The notes beneath the pieces are model-generated. The model was not told the origin of the DNA and searched no databases. It saw only the letters and a program-made list of their open reading frames with translations. This document shows, piece by piece, positions 40,962 to 49,680 of a DNA stretch of 64,000 nt; the stretch's first letter is position 1; every line of letters starts with the position of its first letter. The stretch is from positions 1-64,000 of the forward strand of contig NZ_CAMLDC010000003.1 in the NCBI RefSeq assembly GCF_946478805.1, in the 5' to 3' direction. Made by a program: the position numbers and the translations under genes. The stretch is from an uncultured Fluviicola sp. GTDB taxonomy: Bacteria > Bacteroidota > Bacteroidia > Flavobacteriales > Crocinitomicaceae.

Positions 40962-41810
40962 TCACTTTACAAATTGTCCTTTTACATATTCCAGGTAATC
41001 CGCTTGTGAAGGTAAATCCGGAACGTTGCATTTTTGAAGGTAAGGGAATATCTCAATAACCATTTTTTCCATGATTGAAAAATCATTCGCAATTTTCGCT
41101 TCCTGGTAAGTTGTCATGAAATAATCATTGATTTTCCCTAAATAAGCATCCTGGTCTTTCACATTTTCATCATTACTGAGGAATTGTTTGCTCAAAGGTA
41201 CTCTGTAGTCGTGGACTGCACTTTTAAACACTTCCAATTCTACCGGATCCTTTAAATTGAGATTGGGGTATTTTTGGTAATATTCAGTAGCGTATTTCCC
41301 TAATGAATCGTGTTCGTTTTCCTGCAAAACCTTTATGTAAGCCTTCAAATCTTCTTGTTTCTTTTTAGATTTTTGATAGGTTTTGTTTGCTGCAAATACA
41401 GGATTTGATTCCGGATTCACAACATCTTTTCCTTTGAAAAGCAATTGTTTTGCCTGCTGACCTCCAACAACCTTTGCTATCAAGTCTCCATTTGAATTGA
41501 AATACAATAAGGTCGGGTAAGCGCTAATCCCATATTTCTGCATCACTCCCGGTCCGTCATTTTTCTCTCCGTCCAATTTCAAAGAAATGAAATTTGCATT
41601 GTAATAAGAAGTCACTTCCGGATCAATAAAAGCAGTTGCTGCCATTTGTTTGCAAGGTCCGCACCAAGTAGCAAATACATCTACAAACAATGGCTTTTTA
41701 GCTTGTTTCGCCTTTGCCAACGCTTCTTCCAGGGTTCCGTGTTCAAAAGTGATTTGTCCGAATGAGTAAGTGCTAATTAGTGTTATTATAGCAAGGAAAG
41801 TAAGTTTCAT
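40962..41810 (-). CDS. Secreted thioredoxin-family protein
   Basis: A 282-residue protein with signal peptide (FLAIITLISTYSFGQ) and an N-terminal thioredoxin domain (about 25-135): LFVDVFATWCGPCKQMAATAF with the CGPC redox centre and the cis-Pro in GISAYPTLLYF. The C-terminal half is helical and unassigned. In Bacteroidota such periplasmic proteins maintain disulfides or support respiratory protein maturation. It has no partner gene nearby. Confidence 0.88.
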   Translation of the reverse strand: MKLTFLAIITLISTYSFGQITFEHGTLEEALAKAKQAKKPLFVDVFATWCGPCKQMAATAFIDPEVTSYYNANFISLKLDGEKNDGPGVMQKYGISAYPTLLYFNSNGDLIAKVVGGQQAKQLLFKGKDVVNPESNPVFAANKTYQKSKKKQEDLKAYIKVLQENEHDSLGKYATEYYQKYPNLNLKDPVELEVFKSAVHDYRVPLSKQFLSNDENVKDQDAYLGKINDYFMTTYQEAKIANDFSIMEKMVIEIFPYLQKCNVPDLPSQADYLEYVKGQFVK

Positions 41811-41887
41811 CTTTTCGATTTTTTGTTGAAGTTACAAAAAGACAAATATCAAGCCAAACAAATCGGGAGGTGAAAATTGAAATGTCA

Positions 41888-41969
41888 AAAAGACTGAAGA
41901 TGAAAGACCAAAGACTTTAGACTTGTTCCAGTCTATGTCTTGAGTCTTTTGTCTATGGTCTTAAGTCTT
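41888..41969. repeat. Inverted repeat made of AAAGAC words
   Basis: Several AAGAC/AAAGAC words (41889-41931) face the complementary GTCTT/GTCTTT words (41931-41969) between the thioredoxin and hemerythrin genes. Same architecture as the other intergenic elements, with a third word. Confidence 0.6.
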
Positions 41970-41970
41970 C

Positions 41971-42642
41971 TTATCCCAGCAAATGTACTTCCAGTTCAAC
42001 CAAACGCGGCAAAAGCACCTCATCTTCAAGAACGGCATGAATTGCCAAATCCTTTTCAAAATGCTCCAATTGGGTTACGAAAATCCGGAAAGCAAAAGGT
42101 GTTTTCAATCCTTCGATGTTCTCTGTAATTTTTCGTCGGACCTCGTTCAGGTCTTCTTCCAGGTTTGAATGGTTTTCGAAAAACTGTTTCAAGGTGAAAT
42201 TGCCGAAACGCTCACGGTCGATCGGTTTCCCGGTTTGTCGAAATTCAAGCAAGGATTCAATATAGGGAAATAAGAAGACTTCTTCGTACTGAATGTGTGC
42301 AACCAGTTTCTTTTGGTAAGAAATGAAAAAACCACAAAGCATCAACAAGACATTATCCGAATCGGTTTGCTTACCGTACAGGTTATAAATGGATTGCTCA
42401 ATTTCCGGAAGTTTGCTGTTCAGATAAATACCATGCGACGTTTTGAGCGCCTGCAGCAAGTCTTTGATTGCTACCTGATTCAATAATTCCTTCGGAAAAT
42501 CAGTCAATCCTTCTTTTGCCAAATCAATCAAACCACTCAAGACCTCTTCGGAAGAACTGAAAACAGGCATGTTATTCGAACGTTCTTCTAACAAACGATC
42601 CGTCAAACCGGCTCTTAATTTCGTGTTTTGTGCTTCCTTCAT
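41971..42642 (-). CDS. Hemerythrin-like domain protein
   Basis: A 223-residue helical protein with hemerythrin-type ligands: TSHGIYLNSKLPEIE (about 69-83), HIQYEEVFLFPYIE (about 116-129), NHSNLEEDL (about 154) and HFEKDLAIHAVLEDEVLLPRLVELE near the end. The His/Glu set fits a di-iron site that binds oxygen or nitric oxide; relatives repair iron-sulfur clusters (RIC/YtfE) although the Cys-containing N-terminus of YtfE is absent here. Cytosolic, stands alone. Confidence 0.8.
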   Translation of the reverse strand: MKEAQNTKLRAGLTDRLLEERSNNMPVFSSSEEVLSGLIDLAKEGLTDFPKELLNQVAIKDLLQALKTSHGIYLNSKLPEIEQSIYNLYGKQTDSDNVLLMLCGFFISYQKKLVAHIQYEEVFLFPYIESLLEFRQTGKPIDRERFGNFTLKQFFENHSNLEEDLNEVRRKITENIEGLKTPFAFRIFVTQLEHFEKDLAIHAVLEDEVLLPRLVELEVHLLG

Positions 42643-42786
42643 ATTCCCGTGCTAATTGTGATAATCAACTAAAACAAAAATACGAAGACGAATCGGCTGT
42701 ATCAATACCCTGAATGTGGTAAAGCTCTTTAGGAATGTTAAATTTTCAAGTCCGGAAATCGTATCTTAGCGTTCAGTTTCTTGCCA

Positions 42787-43011
42787 ATGAAATTTAGTAT
42801 CCTTATTCTATTTTTCCTTTATTCACAGTGGTTGTTTTCCCAGGGAAGAAATCAGCACATACGGGAAATGAATCACATTGTGGAGTTGATGAATGTTTTC
42901 AGTCGCTGTAACCAAACATGGTATTCCGATGCCGTACAATTGCAAAAAGCACTCAATATCAGTAAAATTGCACTTGTTTTCGCTTTCAGATTCATTTCGG
43001 ATTTTCAATAA
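42787..43011 (+). CDS. Small hypothetical secreted protein
   Basis: A 74-residue ORF from 42787 with a signal peptide (KFSILILFFLYSQWLFSQ) and a short polar remainder (GRNQHIREMNHIVELMNVFS). A TATCTTAG sequence close to the -7 consensus lies about 20 bases upstream. No family recognised; it could be a truncated gene. Confidence 0.45.
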   Translation: MKFSILILFFLYSQWLFSQGRNQHIREMNHIVELMNVFSRCNQTWYSDAVQLQKALNISKIALVFAFRFISDFQ

Positions 43012-43107
43012 GAACCTAAATTTAGATAATTAGTTACTTATTAAAACGATAGTTTCCTTTTTCCATCGCATTCGTTCACTCTGCGAACTATGCTCAGTCT
43101 TCATAAG

Positions 43108-43809
43108 CTAACGCTTATTCTTTTCCTTAAAAAGGCTGTCGCTTAATCCCGTATTTACCGCATAATCCGTCAAAGTGATGGTTATCGTTCCCTTTGATCT
43201 CGGTTTGGATTTGGTCTTTTTCTTGTCATCCGAGGTTTTATTGATATCGGCTGCAACACTTTTGGGCATTTTGAACTTTTTCACATCAATTTCAAATTTC
43301 AGTTCGCTCGGCAAACCATAGCTCAATTGATTTCCATACTTGAAATCCGTTTTAACAGTTCCGTTGCTTTGTGTGGTGACCTGGGAACGCATGATGACGG
43401 AATTTTTCTGATCCACCCATATTTTAGCTAAAATGATTTCTCCGGAACTCGAGTTTGGAATGATGTTGATCAATCGGGTGTCAACATCCCGGATTTTTAA
43501 AGAATCACCAAAAACGGCCGTGTATTTGGATTTTTCCGACAAAAAAACATTCAATTCGGTGAAACCTTGTTTGGGAAGAATACTGATTCCCTTGGATTCG
43601 ATCTTGAATTTATCCTTTTGCTTGAAATAGATTTTCGCCTTGGAAGGCATGATCTGGATCATTGGAATGTCTGCATCAATATGCGCATTGACCGTGTAAT
43701 CTTTTGCACCCGCAATTTTTGTATTGATCTTTTCGATGAGATCTTCCGGTTTTTGTCCGAAAGCAGCGAAACTCAAAGAGAACAAACTGAAGAGAAGAAT
43801 CTTTTTCAT
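43108..43809 (-). CDS. LolA-like outer membrane lipoprotein carrier domain protein
   Basis: A 233-residue secreted protein (signal peptide ending FAAFG) with a LolA/LolB-like beta fold: DLIEKINTKIAGAKDYTVNA, KAKIYFKQKDKFKIESKG, GEIILAKIWVDQKNSVIMRS. The C-terminus has a Lys/Ser-rich loop then a strand TITITLTDYAVN. Such proteins carry lipids or lipoproteins across the periplasm. Its start overlaps the ABC permease stop (TAATG), so it is the third gene of an exporter operon. Confidence 0.7.
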   Translation of the reverse strand: MKKILLFSLFSLSFAAFGQKPEDLIEKINTKIAGAKDYTVNAHIDADIPMIQIMPSKAKIYFKQKDKFKIESKGISILPKQGFTELNVFLSEKSKYTAVFGDSLKIRDVDTRLINIIPNSSSGEIILAKIWVDQKNSVIMRSQVTTQSNGTVKTDFKYGNQLSYGLPSELKFEIDVKKFKMPKSVAADINKTSDDKKKTKSKPRSKGTITITLTDYAVNTGLSDSLFKEKNKR

Positions 43810-44651
43810 TAGGATGTAATATCTTTCTTGTTAAACTTGATAATCGTGATTCCCACTAAAAGCAGGATATGAGTAAGCAGGATCACAACGGAATCCATGA
43901 TTTCATCAAAAGGAACCGGTTGTTCGAAAAAGCTGCGCCAGGATGCCATATGAGTCGTAAACAAATAAGGCTTGATCGAATCGAAAACGGACACGTCCAA
44001 ACTTCCGATAATGGTGAAGATGATGATAATAGCCATCGTTGCAACAATCGGTCCGATGGAATTTTCAGCAAAGGCAGACAAACAGATGGAAAGTGTTGCT
44101 ACTGTCAGCAAAGATAAATAGGCAACACAGAAAGCCAATCCGAATCTCCATAAAATATCCGATTCGGGTAAAATAACCAATCCGTCACTATTCAGCACCA
44201 TCAAATCTCCTGTCCCAAATACCCAATGTGAAACAACTACCGACAAAATTCCCAGCCAAATGGTGATTACAAACGTGTAAATTGCTCCTGCAAAGAATTT
44301 AGATAATACGATGTTGGTTCTTGAAATCGGTTTACTGGCCAGCATGCGAATGGTTCCCATAGCAGCTTCACCCGAAATCAGATCGCCCGTTACCAGCGCG
44401 ATCAGTAGTGGAATATGCACCACCAACATCTGCAGAATAATAAAGGCTATCAGGTTTCCATTAACCAATTTCCCATTGAAGGAAAGGGTTTGTTCAAAAG
44501 AGGAGGTCACGAAGGAAACCATCGATTCACCATCTGCTTTCATAGCAAAAATGATAATTCCGATCAAAATCGTCAAAGCTCCCAACCCAAGATAACTTCT
44601 CGGTTTCGAAAGAATTTTGATCAACTCGTTATAGGTATTTTTGAAAAGCAT
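43809..44651 (-). CDS. ABC-2 type transporter permease
   Basis: A 280-residue protein with six membrane helices (starting at about 18, 57, 105, 155, 185, 255) and the ABC-2 signature LVTGDLISGEAAMGTIRMLASKPISR (about 75-100) that couples to the ATPase. It overlaps by one base both the upstream ATPase stop and the downstream LolA-like start. The substrate is unknown; the adjacent LolA-like gene hints at lipid or lipoprotein traffic, which is inference. Confidence 0.88.
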   Translation of the reverse strand: MLFKNTYNELIKILSKPRSYLGLGALTILIGIIIFAMKADGESMVSFVTSSFEQTLSFNGKLVNGNLIAFIILQMLVVHIPLLIALVTGDLISGEAAMGTIRMLASKPISRTNIVLSKFFAGAIYTFVITIWLGILSVVVSHWVFGTGDLMVLNSDGLVILPESDILWRFGLAFCVAYLSLLTVATLSICLSAFAENSIGPIVATMAIIIIFTIIGSLDVSVFDSIKPYLFTTHMASWRSFFEQPVPFDEIMDSVVILLTHILLLVGITIIKFNKKDITS

Positions 44652-45565
44652 CAGGACTGAATGGTTTTAATGAAATAATCTTCCAACTTCCGTTTCGGCT
44701 CGATGGAATGAAGTGCAAATCCGGCTAACACCAATTCTTTGGTTAATTCCGGAACCCGGTTTTTCGAAATGAACACTTCCAATTCGTGTGAAGAAATTTG
44801 AGTTATTTCTTGTGGATTAAATTTGGATTGAATCAATTGAACCGCAGATCCTGCTTCATCTACCTCTATTCGTACCAGTGTTTCTTCGCTGTTTAGCAAT
44901 TCAGTCACCGTTCCTTCCACGATTGCTTTCCCTTGGTTGATAATCACCATCCGGTTGGCAATCAACTCGATTTCAGACAATTGATGTGAAGACAACAAGA
45001 TTGTTTTGTTCTGTTCATTCTTCAGGCGAAGAATCAGATTCCGTATTTCTATAATTCCCTGCGGATCCAGACCGGTAGTCGGTTCATCCAGGATAATCAG
45101 TTCCGGTTTGTGCAAAAGCGTTTGCGCAATTCCAAGACGCTGTTTCATTCCATGTGAAAATCCTTTCACCTTGTGTTTTGCACGATCACCGAGCCCAACA
45201 AAATCCAGCATTTCGTGGATTTCCTTTTTTGAAACGTTAGCCCCTGAAATACGCGCAAAGATCTCCAGGTTCTTTTGTGCCGATAAATATTTGTAGAAAT
45301 CGGGTTTTTCAATGATACTTCCAACGTTTGAAAGAATCTCCGACCGGTTCTTATTCAGAGATTTCCCAAAAAGTTCAATGGTTCCGCTATCCGGGCTGAT
45401 GAGCGATAGTAAACAGCGGATCGTTGTGCTTTTACCAGCTCCATTTGGACCTAGAAATCCGAAAACATCTCCCTTATTGACTGTGAAAGAAACATTTTTG
45501 ACTGCTTCGAAGGAACCGAATTTCTTGGATAGATTCCGAACCTTGATAATGGTTTGTTGTTCCAT
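44651..45565 (-). CDS. ABC transporter ATP-binding protein
   Basis: A 304-residue nucleotide-binding protein: Walker A GPNGAGKSTT (about 39-48), Q-loop region, signature FSHGMKQRLGIA (about 136-147), Walker B LIILDEPTTGLD (about 155-166) and the switch His in LLSSHQLSE. The C-terminal 70 residues form the extra domain typical of drug/antibiotic-type ABC-2 ATPases. First gene of the three-gene exporter operon. Confidence 0.93.
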   Translation of the reverse strand: MEQQTIIKVRNLSKKFGSFEAVKNVSFTVNKGDVFGFLGPNGAGKSTTIRCLLSLISPDSGTIELFGKSLNKNRSEILSNVGSIIEKPDFYKYLSAQKNLEIFARISGANVSKKEIHEMLDFVGLGDRAKHKVKGFSHGMKQRLGIAQTLLHKPELIILDEPTTGLDPQGIIEIRNLILRLKNEQNKTILLSSHQLSEIELIANRMVIINQGKAIVEGTVTELLNSEETLVRIEVDEAGSAVQLIQSKFNPQEITQISSHELEVFISKNRVPELTKELVLAGFALHSIEPKRKLEDYFIKTIQS

Positions 45566-45966
45566 AAAACCTTAAAACAGATTAGCTGTCTTTTCATTCA
45601 AAAAAGACACTTAAAATTACGGATTATCACCACTCGATATGCTTTTGATTCGAAAAATTCGGTGAACGGTACTATTTCATCGGTAATGGGCCTATTCCGT
45701 TTTTCATTCACCAAAACCGGAACTTTTACAGCTGTCAAATGAGTTGAATTGCAGATTCAGGGGGAAACCCTTGAATTCAGGCGGATTGCAAATAGTACCA
45801 AGATTAATTCGTTGATAATCAAGATATTTTCGTCTTTAAACCCAAAAACAACAGTCTAAAAATCATTATTTATGACTCTTTCGGCATACAGGGGTTACCC
45901 CCTGACCTGTCCGTCAAAGCAGTTTACGCGATTCCAAAGACCTAGATTTACCAAAAAATAAACAGT
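45566..45966. other. Divergent gap with two palindromic GC-rich motifs
   Basis: 401 bases without a gene between the ABC ATPase (minus) and a T9SS-secreted protein (plus). It holds AGGGGGAAACCCT at 45759-45771 and the near-palindrome CAGGGGTTACCCCCTG at 45889-45904, 60 bases before the start at 45967. TATTTTCG at 45825-45832 is a near -7 box. The first motif recurs, inverted, ahead of the NarL-type kinase operon at 51739. Confidence 0.6.
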
Positions 45967-48147
45967 ATGAAAAAAAGTTACTTAATCTTAAGCATGCTCT
46001 CTGCCATGCTTGCCACATTCAACAGTTACTCCCAAACCTATTCAGGTTATGGAAGTACCCCATCAAACGATGATTATAACTATGTCGACTATTCCAGTGA
46101 CACCATGTATTACACCTTCAATTCCCTTCCTAACGGGGCATACGAAGATGCAATCCTGACCATTGACGGAGATGCGTATTTTAACCCTGGGAGCTCATAC
46201 AACATTTATGGTCCCGGATTAGTCCTGGTCGGTAGTTTTACTCCACCTATTTATACTTGTGATTATATTGTCACGACAATTACCATCCCTTTTGCAGACA
46301 TTAATGCTTATGGAGGAAGTGTAGTCTATAAATTTGTGAAACAAGGAACAGTATATCCTTATTGTAATAACAATAGATTCCGTACCAAACTTCAGTACAA
46401 GTACTGTCCAACAGGAGTTCCGGTTCAACAGGCAAGTTTCTCACTGACAGATCATGTTTTTTGTCGTTCGGAAGGACCGTTCAATTTAGTTGGTTCTCCA
46501 GCTGGTGGTACTTTTAGCGGTATGGGAGTCGCAAATAACACACTTGATCTAAGTACACTACCTAATGGTTTTGGAGTTTATAACATCACTTACACACTTA
46601 CAGAAGCGAACGGATGTTATACACAGGACAGCGCCCAATTCTCTTTATTGGAAAATCCGGCAGACGAATCAAAGGTAGTATGTGAAAACGCCTGGACAGT
46701 ATTGGATAATGGAACGAGTGTAAAAGTGTATGCAACGGATCTTAGTTTATCGAACGTAATTGGAACCGGAAACATCATGATGCTGCCTCCTATTACCTCC
46801 AACCCGATGGACCTATACACTGCAATCGTTTCAGTTCCTTACCAATATGAACTAACGGCTATCGACACAAACAATTTTCAAACGGTTGACCACGATCAAA
46901 TCAGTGGAGATGACCGCGGAGGAATGGCAGTGACGGCGAATTACGTCTACATTGTTGGGGATGATGCTACTGCCCGATTCGACCTGGACTTGCAAAATGG
47001 AATCGATTTGCCTAAACGTGATGGGATCTTTACAAACCTTGCATCACTGAAATTGTATACCCTTTACAATACAAATACGCCGACAACACCAAACAACGAC
47101 AATACTAGTGGATTCACCATGAATGCTTTACGTTCACTCAATGAAGATTTAAGCCTGGGAACTGAAATTATCATGTTATCTGAGCCCATTACGGTAGGAG
47201 TTCTGAACCAAGGAGTTATGCTTGCAGGTTACAATGAATTGATTGTTGGAACAGCTTATGGAAGTTATGATTTTTATCACATCTCCATTTTAAATGGATT
47301 GGTTACTCCAATGGGACAGCATAATCTAAATGTACAGGGTTCTGAAAACTGGGCTGATTGGGGTATGGCAGGATTTGACGGAACGGACCGCCACGCCTAT
47401 TTCAGAGATGACAATGATTCAATTGTTGATTTTAATTTTACAACCAACACTGCTACAGCTATCTTCGATATTACTGATCTTTCAGATATGGCCAGTTTTA
47501 TTGTTCACCCGACAAACAACCGTTTTTATGGACACTATGAAGGCAGTACAACTACTTTCGGCGGTAATGATGAAACATTGCTTTACTTCGAAGCGACAGA
47601 CATGGCAATGCAATTAACTCCGACCTCAGAAAACTTTGGTTGTCCGAATAAAATAACGTTTATGTTCAACACCATTGATCTGGGAGCTGATACAACTGTA
47701 TGTTCCGAAGATGGATTATACATTATCCCGGGAGGTTTTGGATACAGTTCATATACCTGGAACGGTGTGAATAACAATTTCAACTCTTATGCGGTTCAAA
47801 ACTCCCAGCAAGTTGTCTTATCTGTTATTGACGGAGCAAATTGTACACTTACCGATACTGTAAATGTTACAGTTACTCCATGTTCTGCAGGAATTACTGA
47901 ATTAGATGAAATGGCAATGCAAATCTATCCTGTTCCGAATAACGGAACGTTCCAGATTAACTTCAATGCTTTGACTGAAGAGGCTCAAATCCATGTGATC
48001 GATGCTCAAGGGAAACAAGTTGCAAGTAAAACGGTTTCACAAGGAGAAACAACTGTCGATATGAACCTGGAAGTTCAACCGGGAATTTACTTTGTTCGTT
48101 TGGTTTCTGAAAATGGGACGACACAACGTGCGGTAAGTATCCAATAA
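45967..48147 (+). CDS. Secreted protein with T9SS type A sorting domain
   Basis: A 726-residue protein with signal peptide (KKSYLILSMLSAMLATFNSYSQ). The N-terminus is beta-rich (SDDTMYYTF, DAILTIDGDAY), the middle carries a propeller-like stretch (GGMAVTANYVYIVGDDATARFDL), an Ig-like segment with C..., and the last 80 residues form a type A T9SS C-terminal domain (MQIYPVPNNGTFQINFNAL ... IHVIDAQGKQVASKTV ... VQPGIYFVRLVSENG). It is therefore exported across the outer membrane by the type IX system and possibly anchored. Function of the middle unknown. Terminator follows at 48165. Confidence 0.85.
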   Translation: MKKSYLILSMLSAMLATFNSYSQTYSGYGSTPSNDDYNYVDYSSDTMYYTFNSLPNGAYEDAILTIDGDAYFNPGSSYNIYGPGLVLVGSFTPPIYTCDYIVTTITIPFADINAYGGSVVYKFVKQGTVYPYCNNNRFRTKLQYKYCPTGVPVQQASFSLTDHVFCRSEGPFNLVGSPAGGTFSGMGVANNTLDLSTLPNGFGVYNITYTLTEANGCYTQDSAQFSLLENPADESKVVCENAWTVLDNGTSVKVYATDLSLSNVIGTGNIMMLPPITSNPMDLYTAIVSVPYQYELTAIDTNNFQTVDHDQISGDDRGGMAVTANYVYIVGDDATARFDLDLQNGIDLPKRDGIFTNLASLKLYTLYNTNTPTTPNNDNTSGFTMNALRSLNEDLSLGTEIIMLSEPITVGVLNQGVMLAGYNELIVGTAYGSYDFYHISILNGLVTPMGQHNLNVQGSENWADWGMAGFDGTDRHAYFRDDNDSIVDFNFTTNTATAIFDITDLSDMASFIVHPTNNRFYGHYEGSTTTFGGNDETLLYFEATDMAMQLTPTSENFGCPNKITFMFNTIDLGADTTVCSEDGLYIIPGGFGYSSYTWNGVNNNFNSYAVQNSQQVVLSVIDGANCTLTDTVNVTVTPCSAGITELDEMAMQIYPVPNNGTFQINFNALTEEAQIHVIDAQGKQVASKTVSQGETTVDMNLEVQPGIYFVRLVSENGTTQRAVSIQ

Positions 48148-48164
48148 AATTATATTTCCAAGAA

Positions 48165-48200
48165 AAAGGCTGGTTTGAATCTTCAAGCCAGCCTTTTTTT
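48165..48200 (+). terminator. Terminator of the T9SS-secreted protein gene
   Basis: AAGGCTGG/CCAGCCTT with an extended inner TTGAA/TTCAA stem, followed by a T7 run. Strong. Confidence 0.9.
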
Positions 48201-48232
48201 ATCGCTTATCAAGTGTCAATCGACTCTCTCCA

Positions 48233-48631
48233 TCACTTTGTTATATAAATTGTTTCGCGCTTCGTACCACAAATGAAATAGTACGTTCCGGCAGGCCAGG
48301 ATTCCGTTTCAATCAATTGTGTCCCGAGGATCGATCCCGAATAGATTTCTTCACCTTGTGTATTGACCAATTGAAACGGCATCACCTTTGAAGCGCCTAA
48401 AACCTCAACCATCAAGTAATTCGAATTTGCATTATTATAGATATGCATGGTGACGGCAGCTGACCGATCTGCTTCAACCGCTCTCAGAAGTCCTTCATCT
48501 TCGTAGACGAACGGAGTAACCAATCCTGTTTCCTGAACCAACATTCGCATCGGAATGAGCCCGTATTTTTGAGCAAAAATAAACGTGTTACTGATTATTA
48601 AGACCAAACTGATTGAAATAAAGCGTGCCAT
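48233..48631 (-). CDS. Small secreted protein with T9SS type A-like C-terminus
   Basis: A 132-residue protein from the ATG at 48631 (signal peptide ARFISISLVLIISNTFIFAQ; a longer reading adds 19 unlikely residues). The C-terminal 80 residues resemble a type A sorting domain in miniature (MHIYNNANSNYLMVEVLG, FQLVNTQGEEIYSGSI, WPAGTYYFICGTKRETIYI). Almost no cargo precedes it, which is unusual; it may be a stand-alone CTD-like protein. A GGGCAAAACCCT sequence similar to the 45759 motif lies about 145 bases upstream. Confidence 0.65.
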   Translation of the reverse strand: MARFISISLVLIISNTFIFAQKYGLIPMRMLVQETGLVTPFVYEDEGLLRAVEADRSAAVTMHIYNNANSNYLMVEVLGASKVMPFQLVNTQGEEIYSGSILGTQLIETESWPAGTYYFICGTKRETIYITK

Positions 48632-48688
48632 ACTACTTGATTTTAAATGATGAACGATTCCAGCTTCGGTACTTCGGACAGACAACAA

Positions 48689-49059
48689 CTATACCATGCC
48701 AAAGGAAGTTCCGGTTTGAAACTTGAAAATCACAGCTAAATCCATTTTGCAAGTATCAGTCTCCTTTCTAAAACCGGGCAAAACCCTTGTATTTAGTACA
48801 CATAGCAATTCGAAAATTTTCCTGAAATGTAAAAAAGCGGTTAAAGAAAAAGTCTTCCGATCGAATGATCCGATTACTTGTTTGCACCAAATAACGTTCA
48901 AAATGAAAGCCGCTTTTTTCAAATTGAAAATACCTCATAAAAAAAGTCCGATCACATGATCGGACTTCCGGGACTCACAAATAATGAATCCGTTCAAGTG
49001 ATATTACCCCGGGGTTAAGCGGAAACAGGAAGAGTGCATATAGTAGCGAGGTCTAACTT
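48689..49059. other. Intergenic region, 371 bases
   Basis: No convincing gene. It contains a degenerate GGGCAAAACCCTTG sequence (48776-48789) similar to the 45759 motif, the strong minus-strand terminator at 48938-48967 and a palindrome ACCCCGGGGT at 49006-49015 just after the response-regulator stop. Confidence 0.55.
48938..48967 (-). terminator. Terminator of the NarL-type kinase/regulator operon
   Basis: Perfect 11-bp stem AAGTCCGATCA/TGATCGGACTT (48944-48954 with 48957-48967); on the minus strand the T7 run (48939-48945) overlaps its end. It closes the 51671-49060 operon. Confidence 0.9.
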
Positions 49060-49680
49060 CTACTCCATTCCATTCATCATCGCCCATTTGAGCAATACGT
49101 TCTTTTCCTTCGGCAATCCCAATTTTTCGATAATATTGGTCCGATGACCTTCTATTGTTTTCTCCGAGAGGAACAGCATTTCGGCAATCTGCTTGCTTGT
49201 TTTTTGCTGTGCGATCAACTCGATGATCTTTCGCTCGGAAAAGGTCAATTTATCCAGTTCACTTGTCCCCGTTTCGCGGACACTGATCAAATCATTCAAT
49301 AAAGAATCACTTACATACTGGTTTCCTTTTGCCACTTCAGCCAAACAATTTTTCAGTTCAACCTGGGCGTGTTCTTTCAAAATGTAACCATATACCCCGT
49401 ATTCTTTGGATTTGTTGTAAATGGTCATTTCGTTGTGCATTGTCAGGAGGATGACCTTGGTCTTCAGTTTCAGTTCCTGTACTTTCTTGGCCACATCCAA
49501 TCCGTCCAATGCAGGCATGTTGATATCCAGAACTGCAATATCCGGTAAACGCAATTGGATGATATTCAAGACAGAAATGCCATTTGCGCAGGTTGCTATT
49601 ACCTTATAACCATAAGATTCAACGAAACTCTGGGTTCCCTGAAGTGTAAAAGGGTGATCGTCTGCAATTACAATAGTCAT
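49060..49680 (-). CDS. NarL/LuxR-type response regulator
   Basis: A 206-residue regulator. Receiver domain 1-120 with acidic pocket (IADDHPF), phospho-acceptor Asp in PDIAVLDINMPALDG (about 53) and the LLTM and Lys positions; LuxR-type helix-turn-helix at 145-205 (LTFSERKIIELIAQQKTSKQIAEMLFLSEKTIEGHRTNII). It overlaps the upstream histidine kinase by four bases, so the two form a two-component system. Targets may include the loci carrying AGGGGGAAACCCT. Confidence 0.93.
   Translation of the reverse strand: MTIVIADDHPFTLQGTQSFVESYGYKVIATCANGISVLNIIQLRLPDIAVLDINMPALDGLDVAKKVQELKLKTKVILLTMHNEMTIYNKSKEYGVYGYILKEHAQVELKNCLAEVAKGNQYVSDSLLNDLISVRETGTSELDKLTFSERKIIELIAQQKTSKQIAEMLFLSEKTIEGHRTNIIEKLGLPKEKNVLLKWAMMNGME

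Noticed and set aside
45566..45742. Plus-strand ORF of 62 residues beside the ABC ATPase
   Set aside because: Overlaps the 5' region of the minus-strand operon, no family, likely chance.
48689..48922. Small minus-strand ORF of 77 residues
   Set aside because: No signal, family or codon support; it overlaps a motif-containing intergenic region and another antiparallel ORF.
48723..48959. Plus-strand ORF of 78 residues
   Set aside because: Runs into the terminator hairpin at 48944 and has a Lys/Phe-rich, gene-unlike composition.
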